From NCBI RefSeq assembly GCF_003173735.1, contig NZ_CP029551.1, forward strand, positions 4,169,001-4,233,000: 64,000 bases of DNA, given 5' to 3'. The position numbers were made by a program, and so were the translations under genes. Shown one piece after another: positions 54,764-63,337 of this stretch (positions are counted from its first letter, which is position 1; each line of letters begins with the position of its first letter). The notes beneath the pieces were generated by a model that saw nothing but the letters and a program-made list of their open reading frames with translations, was not told the DNA's origin and did no database searches. Origin of the DNA: Methylobacterium radiodurans (GTDB taxonomy: Bacteria; Pseudomonadota; Alphaproteobacteria; Rhizobiales; Beijerinckiaceae).

Positions 54764-55010
54764 CTCCCGTTGTCGGCTTTGCGCCGCTGATCCGCGTTGA
54801 CGCCCGGGCAGGCCGCGCAAGCCTCGCGCTCGATCCGGTCCGCGATATGCTCAGGCAGGTCGGCTCGCGGCGACAGCTCCGAGGTCCAGCCATCGGAGAT
54901 CACGCCGTGCCCGCTGCGGGTACGTTCCTAGTGGCACGACCGAAATACGGCCACAGTGCAGCCGGCGCCTCATCGTTGCCCTTCCCATGCCGATTCACTC
55001 GCGCATGAAC

Positions 55011-57023
55011 TCAGCCGTGCTTGGGCCGGAACGCCAGAACTTGACCCTCGGACCGCAGGGTACCGACCAAGGCCCTGGCCAGCTCGGCCTGCCCGAACGG
55101 CTTGCTCAGGCGGGCGATCCCGGCGAGCTGATCCTCGGGGAGTTCGGCATAGCCGCTTGCCAGGATCACCGGCAACGCGGGGTACTCCGACCCGATCGCC
55201 TCGATCAACTGGGCGCCGGTCACGCCCGGCATCATCTGATCCGTGATCACGAGGTCGACGTCGTCCGTCCGCCGCAGGACACGCAGCGCCTGCTCGCCCG
55301 AGCTCGCCTCCAGCACGGCATGCCCGAGGTCCTCCAGCATGGCCGCGGTGTTCATCAGGACGAGCGGATCGTCGTCGACGACCAGCACCGTGAGCGCCTG
55401 CAGGGCGGGTAGCGCGGGATCCGGCTGAGTCGCATCCTCCCGCAGGTTGCCGGTCTCAGCCTCGGGCAGCCACAGCTCCGCGGTTGTCCCCTGGCCTGGG
55501 GTGCTCTTCAGGATCAGGCGTCCGCCTGACTGTTCCGCAAAGCCATGCACCATCGAAAGGCCGAGGCCGGTGCCCTTGCCGATGCCCTTGGTGGTGAAGA
55601 ACGGGTCGGCCGCGCGGGCGAGGGTCTGCTCGTCCATGCCCTCGCCCGTGTCGGTGACCGACAGGCAGACGTAGCGGCCCGGCTTCAGCCCAGCGACCTC
55701 CTCTGCGATCACCCGCTCATCGCGCGCGCCGATGGTGATGGTGCCACCCAGCGGCATGGCATCCCGGGCGTTCACGGTCAGGTTGAGAAGGGCGAGTTCC
55801 AGCTGGCTGGCATCGGCGAAGGCGAGCGGGAGCTGCAGCGGGAACTGGGTGCCGACAGGAATGGTCGAGCCGATCGAGCGCTGCAGCAGCTCGGCCATGC
55901 CGCGGACGAGTTCCGGCACGTCGATGTTGCCGGTAGCCAGTTCCTGGCGGCGCGCGAACGCGAGCATGCGCTTGGTCAGCGTGGCGCCGCGCTCTGCGGC
56001 CTGGATCGAGTTGTCGATGAACTGCAGCAGCTTGCGGTCGTGCGGCAGGCGCTTGCGGGCCAGGTGCAGGTTGCCGAGCACCACGGCCAGCAGGTTGTTG
56101 AAGTCGTGCGCCACGCCGCCGGTCAGCTGGCCGATGGCCTCCATCTTCTGGGACTGGATGAAGCGCGCCCGCGTGGCGTCGAGCTCCTCCTGCGCCTTCT
56201 TCCGTTCGGTCACGTCGCGCGTGATCTTGGCGAAGCCGACCAGCTCATCGTGCTCGCCGCGGATGGGGTCGATGATCACGTGCGCCCAGAACCGCGTGCC
56301 GTCCTTGCGCACGCGCCAGCCCTCGGCCTCGAAGCGGCCCTCGGTGGCCGCGGTCCGCAGGGCCCGGGCGGGGAGCGCGGTGGCCCGGTCCTCCTCGGTA
56401 TAGAAGCGCGAGAAATGCTCGCCGATGATCTCCTCGTCGGCGTAGCCCTTGAAGCGCTGCGCCCCCTTGTTCCAGCTGGTGATCCGGCCCCGAGGATCGA
56501 GCATGTAGATGGCATAGTCCCGAACGCCCTGGACGAGCAGGCGGAAATGCTGCTCGCTCTGCTGCAAGGCCGCCTTGGTGGCCTGCCGCTCGCTGAGGTC
56601 ACGCGTGACCTTGGCGTAGCCGACGAGCGTGCCGTCCTCGCCGCGTATCGGATCGATCAGCACGTGCGCCCACATCAGCGAGCCGTCCTTGCGCACCCGC
56701 CACCCCTCCTGCTCGAAGCGGCCCTCCGTGGCCGCGATCTGGAGGGCACGGCGTGGCAGGTCAGTGGCCTGATCCTCGGGAGTGTAGAAGCGGGAGAAGT
56801 GCTCGCCGATGATCTCGGCGTCCGCGTAGCCCTTGAAGCGCTGGGCGCCCCGGTTCCAGCTTACGACACGCCCGGTCGGATCGAGCATGTAGATCGCGTA
56901 ATCGACGATGTTCTCGACCAGCAAGCGGTAACGATCGTTGTCGAGCACTGCTGCTTCGATCGCCGTCGATGCACTAGTTACTTCATCGGATGCTGTGCCG
57001 GGGCGGAGGCGATCATCAACCAT
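55011..57023 (-). CDS. PAS-PAS hybrid histidine kinase with receiver
   Basis: A 670-residue soluble hybrid kinase. Two nearly duplicated PAS domains (about 30-145 and 155-270) share DYAIYMLDP-GR and GAQRFKGYAD-EIIGEHFSRF. HisKA follows, with the phosphorylated His306 in GGVAHDFNNLL, then a HATPase with N-box LNLTVNARDAM and the G1/G2 boxes (DTGEGMD, GTGLGLSM). A C-terminal receiver has acceptor Asp595 in VITDQMMPG. The near-identical PAS pair points to recent internal duplication. The output partner is not encoded next to it. It is convergent with the DUF892 gene. Confidence 0.93.
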   Translation of the reverse strand: MVDDRLRPGTASDEVTSASTAIEAAVLDNDRYRLLVENIVDYAIYMLDPTGRVVSWNRGAQRFKGYADAEIIGEHFSRFYTPEDQATDLPRRALQIAATEGRFEQEGWRVRKDGSLMWAHVLIDPIRGEDGTLVGYAKVTRDLSERQATKAALQQSEQHFRLLVQGVRDYAIYMLDPRGRITSWNKGAQRFKGYADEEIIGEHFSRFYTEEDRATALPARALRTAATEGRFEAEGWRVRKDGTRFWAHVIIDPIRGEHDELVGFAKITRDVTERKKAQEELDATRARFIQSQKMEAIGQLTGGVAHDFNNLLAVVLGNLHLARKRLPHDRKLLQFIDNSIQAAERGATLTKRMLAFARRQELATGNIDVPELVRGMAELLQRSIGSTIPVGTQFPLQLPLAFADASQLELALLNLTVNARDAMPLGGTITIGARDERVIAEEVAGLKPGRYVCLSVTDTGEGMDEQTLARAADPFFTTKGIGKGTGLGLSMVHGFAEQSGGRLILKSTPGQGTTAELWLPEAETGNLREDATQPDPALPALQALTVLVVDDDPLVLMNTAAMLEDLGHAVLEASSGEQALRVLRRTDDVDLVITDQMMPGVTGAQLIEAIGSEYPALPVILASGYAELPEDQLAGIARLSKPFGQAELARALVGTLRSEGQVLAFRPKHG

Positions 57024-57584
57024 GCCGCCGGCTTACTATGGATCGATCCGGATGTCTCCTGCCTCGGCGGAAGGGCCCGAGGAGGGCCAGCCGGTTGGCC
57101 CGTCGTCGAACGCCCGGTTCAGGATCTCCCTCGGAGGGTTAACCGACATCGCTTCAAGCCTGTCGAGGTGCATGCGGTTCGCGACCTTCGACGTCGTCAT
57201 CGCCGGCAGGCGCGACACGTGCCACGTCCTCGGGGACGCGGAGGGCGAGCCGCCGATGGCGCCAAGCCGATTCTACCTCGGCCCCGGACAAGGAAGCGGC
57301 TATGGCCGACCGTACCCACACTGGGTCCGACGACCCCGGTGCGATGCATTGCTTGGCCACATGCTTCGCGGGCGGCACGGCGTGACCGGATCTCGGATGG
57401 CCGGCCCGCCGGACGGCCGGTGCCGGATTGGCCTCCCTAGGAGGAGCGTGTAGGCGCGCCCGCCGCGACGGCCGCACGCAACGCATGGCCGCGTACCGTC
57501 ACGCGCTCGACTTCCCCGGATCTGCGGCGCCGGTCCCGGGCCGAGGCCGGCACCGCACGGGCAGGCGGTGCCGAGACGCCCTGC
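57024..57584. other. Intergenic region, no supported gene
   Basis: About 560 bases between the hybrid kinase start and the end of the sigma factor gene. A plus-strand frame near 57171 (MRFATFDVVIAGRRDTCHVL) is the most protein-like piece but lacks further support. Confidence 0.4.
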
Positions 57585-58310
57585 TCAGCCCGTCCGTGCC
57601 CCCATGACCGCCAAGGTCACCTCGTCCTGGCCGAGGTCGCCGCCACCGTAGCCGAGAAGTCCGGCCAGGCGCTCGCGGGCGCGGGAAACACGGCTTTTCA
57701 CCGTCCCGACCTGGCAGCGCATGACCTCGGCGGCTTCTTCGTAACTCAGCCCTTCCAAGGCGACGAGGACGAGAGCCTCCCTCATCACGTCCGGAAGCCG
57801 GTCGAGCGCCGTCCGCACGTCCTGCAGGTCCACCCGCCCAGGCTGCTCGGGTATGACGGACAGTCGGTCCGTGAACTCGCCCTCCACGTCTTCCACCTCG
57901 CGTCCCCGCTTGCGCTTGACGGTGAAGAATTGGTTGCGCGTTATCGTGAATAGCCACGCGTCGAGGTTCGTGCCGGCCCGGAAGCTGGCACGGCTTCGCC
58001 ACGCCCGCAGCAGCACGTCCTGCACGACGTCGTCCGCCGTCACGTGGTCGCATCCCAGCGATCTGACGTAGCGACGAAGACTCGGCACGGCCGCCAGCAA
58101 GCCGGTTCGGAACGCCTCGGCATCCCTATCGTCCGCCTCCATCAGCGCTTGGTCGAGGCGAGCCAGCAGGTTCGCGAAATGGGCCGGCGGCTCGGCGACG
58201 ATGGCGGGATCCGCGTAGGCGACCGCGAGCATCCGGCCCAGGTACCGGCGAACCGCGTCCGGAAGGTCCGGAATCCCGCAGGACACGGCGGCAGGGCAAC
58301 TCTCGATCAT
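57585..58310 (-). CDS. EcfG-type ECF sigma factor with a NepR-like N-terminal segment
   Basis: A 241-residue sigma factor. Region 2 (about 70-135) has VTADDVVQDVLLRAW and NLDAWLFTITRNQF. Region 4 (about 170-225) has LPDVMREALVLVALEGLSYE and the helix-turn-helix VGTVKSRVSRAR. These are features of the EcfG general stress group. EcfG proteins usually start just before region 2; this one has about 60 extra residues. Residues 16-56 align without large gaps to the NepR anti-sigma core of the neighbouring gene: (V/Q)RR-(L/I)G--L---YA…AEPP-HFANLLARLD against APLDERLAELLNSID. The product may therefore carry its own inhibitor-like or PhyR-binding segment. ATG 58310 is preferred; GTG 58340 is also in frame. 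Confidence 0.85.
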   Translation of the reverse strand: MIESCPAAVSCGIPDLPDAVRRYLGRMLAVAYADPAIVAEPPAHFANLLARLDQALMEADDRDAEAFRTGLLAAVPSLRRYVRSLGCDHVTADDVVQDVLLRAWRSRASFRAGTNLDAWLFTITRNQFFTVKRKRGREVEDVEGEFTDRLSVIPEQPGRVDLQDVRTALDRLPDVMREALVLVALEGLSYEEAAEVMRCQVGTVKSRVSRARERLAGLLGYGGGDLGQDEVTLAVMGARTG

Positions 58311-58550
58311 TCGGTTCTCGGGGCTGGGCGTTGCGTACACTCTCGCTTGAACCCCCTTTCGCCGGCAAGCGGCGGTTCTGCCGGGAACGCGGCTTGCCGA
58401 TCGCGACTCACGGCAGAAACGTCCGTCATAGACCGCCCGGCCGCCGTATGCGGCGCGCCCGCCGTGAACCGCGCAACCGCATCAGCCGTGATCGCCGTAG
58501 TGGTTCGGCCGGCAGCCGCCGTAAGGGCCGCGATGGAAGTCGAAGCCGCA

Positions 58551-58796
58551 CTAGGACCAAGGACCAGCGAGGAGGCTGTCATCGTTGTCCGCGAACGGCT
58601 TCTTCGGCGCCGCAGCATCGATGCTGTTCAGCAGCTCCGCAAGGCGCTCGTCGAGCGGCGCGCGAAGCGTAGGGGCATACAGGTGCTGAAGGTGGTGCCC
58701 GATGCGACGCTGAGCGTCCACGGAGAGACCCGGCCCTTCCGCTCGCGTGGGCGACTCCGCTAGGTGGCGCTCGTCGTTCGCAGGGTCGTCGGCCAT
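58551..58796 (-). CDS. nepR: NepR-like anti-sigma factor
   Basis: An 81-residue protein. The NepR core QRRIGHHLQHLYAPTLRAPL then ERLAELLNSID is clear; in this family it binds the EcfG sigma factor and is released by phosphorylated PhyR, switching on the general stress response. The N-terminus (MADDPANDERHLAESPTRAE) and C-terminus are disordered, as usual. GAGG lies five bases before the ATG. The sigma factor gene lies 240 bases downstream on the same strand. No PhyR gene is in the window. Confidence 0.88.
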   Translation of the reverse strand: MADDPANDERHLAESPTRAEGPGLSVDAQRRIGHHLQHLYAPTLRAPLDERLAELLNSIDAAAPKKPFADNDDSLLAGPWS

Positions 58797-58874
58797 GAGC
58801 CTCACGTAGCGCTCAGCCCTTGGTCGCCCAGATCCGGATGCCCTGCGGTATGCCGGGCTTGTCCCGATGGTAGG

Positions 58875-59072
58875 TCAGGCGTGGTCCGCGTCGACCATCG
58901 CTCGGCAAGGCGGCCGGAAGGCCGGGGAGGGGGCCGAGGCGATCCGGCGGATCCGGACGTAGCGCGGCACCTTGTCGTTCGCCGTGCCCGGCTCACGGCA
59001 AGCGAACTTCGGTCCGTGCGCCTTGCGCCAGTACTCGTCCCGGTGCTCGAAGGCACGGCTCGGGTCCGGCAC
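58875..59072 (-). CDS. Small unknown protein upstream of nepR
   Basis: A 65-residue frame containing a convincing stretch EYWRKAHGPKFACREPGTAN and VPRYVRIRRI. The last 20 residues (APSPAFRPPCRAMVDADHA) look like run-off after a frameshift, since another frame continues. It is therefore a small or damaged gene. I do not recognise it. The gap from 59073 to 59341 shows no other gene. Confidence 0.42.
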   Translation of the reverse strand: MPDPSRAFEHRDEYWRKAHGPKFACREPGTANDKVPRYVRIRRIASAPSPAFRPPCRAMVDADHA

Positions 59073-59341
59073 CCGGGCGAGCGTGCCCGGGTGCCGGTCC
59101 GGATGGGCGACCTCCCGGCCGGCACGGTTGACCCCGGAGCCGGTACGAGCGCCGCCTCTACCTCCTCTCCCGACCCTGCCCCCGGGCGATCGGCGTCCCT
59201 ACCGAGGGCTCGATCTTGGCGATGTGCTCGGCGGACGGTCCCATGATGATCGCGCGCGATCCGGGCTGGCCCCGCGGCCGTCTCGCTCGGCACGGCCGGG
59301 CGCGCGCGAGGCGCGTGGGCCGTGAGGAGCCTCGCCGATCG

Positions 59342-60118
59342 CTACAGCTCGATGACCAGGCCCGGGTCGAAGCCGGTCGCTTCCGTCGGATACCCGTGCG
59401 GGTTGCAAAGCACGCGCGTCGCGCCGATCCGGTAGTCGAACCGGTCGTGGACGTGTCCATGAACCCAAAGCGTCGGGCACGCCTCTTCCACGAGGGCGTC
59501 CAGCCTGGAGGCATAGGCGGGATTGAGCGGACCGTCGCGGAACCGTTCGGCGACGCTGCGCGCGCTTGGGGCGTGATGGGTCACCACCACGTGCGGATTG
59601 TCGGGCGTCGCCGGCAACCGTGCGAGCGCTCCGGCGAGGAACGCGCGCGAGCGGACGTGCAGGGCGAGGGCCTCTTCCGGGCGGAAACGCAGCCATCTCG
59701 GCCGCGTCGCCCACCTGATCAGCCTGTGGTCGTTGAGTCCCGACCGCGCGTCACGCATCGAGGCAGCCCGCAGCTCCGGACCGTCCAGATCGTAGTCCGT
59801 CCACAGCGTGCATCCGGAAACGGCCACGTCCCCGAAGGTCACGGTGTCGTTCTCCAGGAGATGGATGCCACCCTCGCTCGCCGCCGCGCGTCCGCGGGCC
59901 AGTTCCTCGGCAAAGGTCCGGCGATAGAACTCGTGATTGCCCGCCACGAGCACGACCTGCATGTGCGGACGGATGGCCGCCGCAAGCCACTCCACGGCTT
60001 CCGTTAGGCCGCCGCCCACGTCGCCGGCGACGATGGCCACGTCCGCTTCCGGGATGCGCGGGGGCCGCCAAGGCGCGCCGGCGTCTCGGTGAAGGTCGGA
60101 GAAGATCCACAATCTCAT
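59342..60118 (-). CDS. Calcineurin-like metallophosphoesterase
   Basis: A 258-residue cytoplasmic phosphoesterase with the full motif set: FSDLHRD (D-x-H), IVAGDVGGG, VAGNHEFYRR (GNHE), VVTHHAPS and WVHGHVHDRF (GHxH). It resembles the YkuE/Icc-like "predicted phosphohydrolase" group found on plasmids and phages. The substrate is unknown. ATG 60118 has GGGAGAGCG directly before it; the frame stays open far upstream without similarity. It is unrelated in detail to the other phosphoesterase at 21614. Confidence 0.9.
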   Translation of the reverse strand: MRLWIFSDLHRDAGAPWRPPRIPEADVAIVAGDVGGGLTEAVEWLAAAIRPHMQVVLVAGNHEFYRRTFAEELARGRAAASEGGIHLLENDTVTFGDVAVSGCTLWTDYDLDGPELRAASMRDARSGLNDHRLIRWATRPRWLRFRPEEALALHVRSRAFLAGALARLPATPDNPHVVVTHHAPSARSVAERFRDGPLNPAYASRLDALVEEACPTLWVHGHVHDRFDYRIGATRVLCNPHGYPTEATGFDPGLVIEL

Positions 60119-60491
60119 CGCTCTCCCCTCTCCTTGATCTTGCGCGGCGGTCGGCACGAGCCGCGGCTGGGCGGAATGATTCCACCGAATCCGGGACGTG
60201 CCGCCGTGCTCGGAGGATGGCGGGACGTGCGGACGGGGCCGGAAGGCGATATTCGCGCATAGGCCGCAGCGACATCCGGGACGAGCGCCCCCTCCCCGCT
60301 CGTCGGTCGGACGGACGCCCGTCGGCCTTCGGACTTCGCCCCCTCGAAGCGCCGACGCAGGGTTCCCGTCCGACCACGCACCGGATCCGCGGGCGGGGCC
60401 CGTGCCCGGCTCGACTGATCCCGGTGTTCGAACCGACCCTGCGGGGAATGTGCGCCGTTGCGGTCCGGACGAGGGCGCACCGACGAACCGG
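60119..60491. other. Intergenic region, no supported gene
   Basis: About 370 bases between two leftward genes. Frames from both flanking genes run on into it without recognisable sequence. Nothing else seen. Confidence 0.4.
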
Positions 60492-61385
60492 TCAGCCCGC
60501 GTCGTTCCCTTGTCTCCGCGATCGGAGGACCGCCGCGCGCGGCGTGCGAGCCATCCTGGGGTTGGCGTGGGCCTCGGGGCGCCTCCGAGCCGGCGGCAGG
60601 GACGGGGTTCGCGTGCTCCGCCCGGGCATACCCGCGCCTTCGAGCCGCTCGAACTCGGCGGAAAGCGCAAGGAGCCTGTCGCTGGTCCGACGTTCGCGCT
60701 CCAGCTCGCGCGCGGCCATCAGCGCGGCGAGGGTCGCTGCCTCGATGCGGCGTGCGTGAGGATCGGCGGCCACGGCGATCGCAAGGGAAGCGACGAGCAC
60801 GGCCGTCCTGAGGATCGCGGGCGGCAATGCCTCGCCGACCAGGACGGGGATGTCGGCCTGCCCCAGCCGGGGCGCCATGAACGGCAGGAGACGCGTCGCG
60901 AACGGCAAGGGGACCGGGCCCGATGCCGCGAGCGACGCCTGGGTCCACAGGTTGACCTGGTGCGAGCAGGGCAGGAACCAGGGCGGAGCGGGACGGGGAG
61001 CCTCGCCGCCGGCATCCGGTCCGTCCGACGCCCATGCATCGAAGCGGGCAGCGCTCATCGCACGCGCGGAGGCGGGATGATCGCGTCCGACCGTCACGAC
61101 GGCATCGAGCGCGACGCGCACCTGTCCGTCGCGCAAGCCGTCGATCGGGAGCGCCAGGACGAGGTCCCGTCCCTGCTCTTCCGCTGCCCGCATGGCGTCG
61201 AGCAAGGCTCCGGTACGGATCGTATCGACATGCGAGACGCGTGGACCCGCGCCCCGTCGGGACAGGGGCAGCGCCGTCGGCTCCGCGGCGACCTCGACGG
61301 CCGCGCCTGCGCTGGCGAGGCCGTGGGCGATCAGGAGGGCCGCCGCGGGTCCGGCCGCGTCGTCGGAGAAGACACCGATGCGCAT
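60492..61385 (-). CDS. ParA/MinD-like protein without P-loop, copy A
   Basis: A 297-residue protein starting MRIGVFSDDAAGPAAALLIA. The first strand-loop-helix is laid out like the deviant Walker A of ParA/MinD ATPases (V-F-S-D-D-A-A-G-P-A-A-A), but the KGGxGK(S/T) lysines are absent. A later strand LVLALPIDGL sits where Walker B would be. The region TRLLPFMAPRLGQADIPVLV then ILRTAVLVASLAIAVAAD matches the divergent gene at 61880, so the two are paralogues. The C-terminus is a charged helix ending in a basic tail. GTG 61391 is an alternative start. An extended -10 promoter lies 45 bases upstream. The role is unknown; plasmid partition or scaffold function is a guess. Confidence 0.68.
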   Translation of the reverse strand: MRIGVFSDDAAGPAAALLIAHGLASAGAAVEVAAEPTALPLSRRGAGPRVSHVDTIRTGALLDAMRAAEEQGRDLVLALPIDGLRDGQVRVALDAVVTVGRDHPASARAMSAARFDAWASDGPDAGGEAPRPAPPWFLPCSHQVNLWTQASLAASGPVPLPFATRLLPFMAPRLGQADIPVLVGEALPPAILRTAVLVASLAIAVAADPHARRIEAATLAALMAARELERERRTSDRLLALSAEFERLEGAGMPGRSTRTPSLPPARRRPEAHANPRMARTPRAAVLRSRRQGNDAG

Positions 61386-61429
61386 CGTCACTCACCCGTC
61401 GAGAAGCTCCCGGAAGTGGAAGCGCCGCT

Positions 61430-61438
61430 ATTATACCA
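61430..61438 (-). promoter_or_regulatory. Extended -10 promoter (TGGTATAAT) for ParA-like gene A
   Basis: On the minus strand TGGTATAAT, a perfect extended -10; a weak -35 (TGGACG, four of six) lies 18 bases before it. The expected transcript start is about 35 bases before the gene. It is the same motif as at 20333, 26118 and 61787. Confidence 0.68.
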
Positions 61439-61786
61439 GAGATATAAAAATGCCGTCCAGAGCAATGCCTGTGCAAATCCCCTTCCGCCTGCGAGGCGGG
61501 GGCGGTCGCCCCGTCGGTCCCACGGAAGTGCACCCACACGTTCGCGTGGAGGCGGACTTCCGCGATGGCCCGATGGAAGGGCGGGCCAGCTCGGCGCGAG
61601 CGCATCATCGAGGTGCGGTCACCATCCCCGCGCACGCAGGACCGAGCGATCCGACCGGCAGGGGGACAGGGACGCCGAGGTGGCGCACGCGACATCTCGG
61701 ATCGAGAGGTCCTGCGCGAGGACAGGCTTCAGACCGGGAAGGCCGCACGGCCGTCACGTCGTGCCCTTCCGACCAAGCAATACCGA

Positions 61787-61795
61787 TGGTATAAT
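61787..61795 (+). promoter_or_regulatory. Extended -10 promoter (TGGTATAAT) for ParA-like gene B
   Basis: TGGTATAAT on the plus strand, with only a poor -35 (TTCCGA) at 17 bp. It points to the gene at 61880, giving a leader of about 80 bases. With the promoter at 61430 it forms a divergent pair 350 bases apart; the stretch between them shows no gene. Confidence 0.68.
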
Positions 61796-61879
61796 TACGT
61801 CCTCCTCAACATCGCTGGCCTGCCGCGTTCCGGACATCCCGTCCGAGCGCCCGCCGCCCTGCGCGAAACGGGATGTCCC

Positions 61880-62863
61880 ATGCTGCTTGGATTCACCGGC
61901 CCCGGTTGCCTCTCGGCCAATGCCCACGTCGCCCTCCTGGCCACGCACGCGGCAGCGGCCCTCGGCTTCTCGGTGCAGCACGTGCGGGTCGTTGGCGGCG
62001 CGGAGCCGTCGCTGCTGCCGCGCTTGATCCCGCCGCGGGGAGGAAGTTTCGTCGAACGGCCTGCCGTTGCCGTCGCACGATCGATCCGCGGCGGATTCGA
62101 CCTGACGATCGTCGATGCCGGTACCGGCAACCTCCCGCGATTGGGCGCCCTCCCCTTCGATGCGGTGCTCGTCGGTGCCGGACCCTGCGATATCGAGGAG
62201 CGTCGCGCGGCGTCGTTTGCCGGATCGCTGCCCGGACACCTCTCGCGGGTCACGTGGTTGCTCGGGCTGGACCGCGACGGAGGCGAGCCCGAGCTGAGGC
62301 GCTTCGAGCACGGCGTGCGTTCGGCGCTCTCCGAGACGGGCACGCTTCGGACCCCGCGCATCCTGCCCGCACTCGCGCCGATCCTGCGTCGCGCCGACAC
62401 GGACAGGCTCCTCGCCGGCCGGCCGTCCGCCCGGGTGCTCGGGGCCGGGGTCGCCCTCCTCGCCTCGATCGCCTCGGCGGTCGACGCCGAGCGGGGCGGA
62501 ACCCTCGAGGGCCCATGGTCGAGTCTCGCCGAGGCCGTGGGGGGTACGCGCCCATGCGATCGGCGGGACGAGGCCGAGACGCTCCGGGCGCTGGCCGACG
62601 ACCTGGAGCGCATCGCGGACGGCGGCGGCCCGACGGCCGAGGACCTCGCGCACGCGCCCGTGCTTGAGCAGTGGGAGAGCGCCGCGCGGATAACCCGGTG
62701 CCTCGTCGGCGTCGTGGGCGGTCATCCCAACCTCCCGTCCGGGAAGCAGGTTCGGACGTCGGAGGTCTATGCCACCGACGGACGTTCCTGGGCGCGAACC
62801 CTTTCGCGCTTCTACGTGCTTCGTACCCCCCGGCAGGAGCTTCCGTCCGTCAACGTGCACTGA
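61880..62863 (+). CDS. ParA/MinD-like protein without P-loop, copy B
   Basis: A 327-residue protein starting MLLGFTGPGCLSANAHVALL. The opening strand, GPG loop and following long helix (HVALLATHAAAALGF) mimic a ParA/MinD nucleotide site, yet no Lys is present in the loop. FDLTIVDAGTGN matches the Walker B strand with its Asp, and FDAVLVGAGP a later strand. RILPALAPILRRADTDRLLA then VLGAGVALLASIASAVDAE align with the divergent copy A. No signal peptide or membrane helix is certain. ATG 61880 fits the first strand and lies about 85 bases after the promoter. Loss of the P-loop in both paralogues suggests a non-ATPase role retained by selection. Confidence 0.7.
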   Translation: MLLGFTGPGCLSANAHVALLATHAAAALGFSVQHVRVVGGAEPSLLPRLIPPRGGSFVERPAVAVARSIRGGFDLTIVDAGTGNLPRLGALPFDAVLVGAGPCDIEERRAASFAGSLPGHLSRVTWLLGLDRDGGEPELRRFEHGVRSALSETGTLRTPRILPALAPILRRADTDRLLAGRPSARVLGAGVALLASIASAVDAERGGTLEGPWSSLAEAVGGTRPCDRRDEAETLRALADDLERIADGGGPTAEDLAHAPVLEQWESAARITRCLVGVVGGHPNLPSGKQVRTSEVYATDGRSWARTLSRFYVLRTPRQELPSVNVH

Positions 62864-62980
62864 CGCGCGTCGCGTCCCGCGCGCCCGGCCCCTCGCGGGG
62901 TTCGCCGAGGACGGGCGGCGGCGACGCCGCCCGTCCGGGTGAGCCGGGCACCCTGATCGTCACGAGGTGGCTTCCGCGGC

Positions 62981-63298
62981 TCACCAGCCCTCTTCGTCAA
63001 GGTAACCCTGCCGGACGCTCAGGTGTAGGCGCACGCCGTCGGATTGGTCGCGATAGAAGTCCTCGCCCCCTTCCCGCTCGTCGAAGGACATGTCGAGCAG
63101 CTCGGGCCCGGTCGCCGCCTCCTCGTCCGGCCAGGTCTCCTCGTGATCGTGGAACGCGGCGTCGGACAGGTTGCCCTCCGCGGCCGCAAGTCGGCCGGGG
63201 CGGTTCCTGGCCGCCGGCAACCTGCGACGCGCCGTGGCCGGCGGCCTCGGGCGGCGCCGGGGCGCGGCGTCGGACGTATTGGATCTCGCTTGCCTCAT
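62981..63298 (-). CDS. Unknown acidic-tail protein, second of a leftward pair
   Basis: A 105-residue protein. The first half is very basic (RRRPRPPATARRRLPAARNR) and probably disordered. The second half is acidic (HDHEETWPDEEAATGPELLD) and ends in a short folded-looking segment (GVRLHLSVRQGYLDEEGW). ATG 63298 has GAGGAGA nine bases upstream. It follows the gene at 63338 by 40 bases. I do not recognise it. Confidence 0.58.
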   Translation of the reverse strand: MRQARSNTSDAAPRRRPRPPATARRRLPAARNRPGRLAAAEGNLSDAAFHDHEETWPDEEAATGPELLDMSFDEREGGEDFYRDQSDGVRLHLSVRQGYLDEEGW

Positions 63299-63337
63299 GT
63301 CGCGCGTCTCCTCTCGTCTGGATGGTCCGGCCATGCG

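Noticed and set aside
54061..54903. A leftward 280-codon frame opposite the DUF892 gene
   Set aside because: Its only protein-like part is the first ~50 residues (54755-54903), which run through the hairpin; too weak to call.
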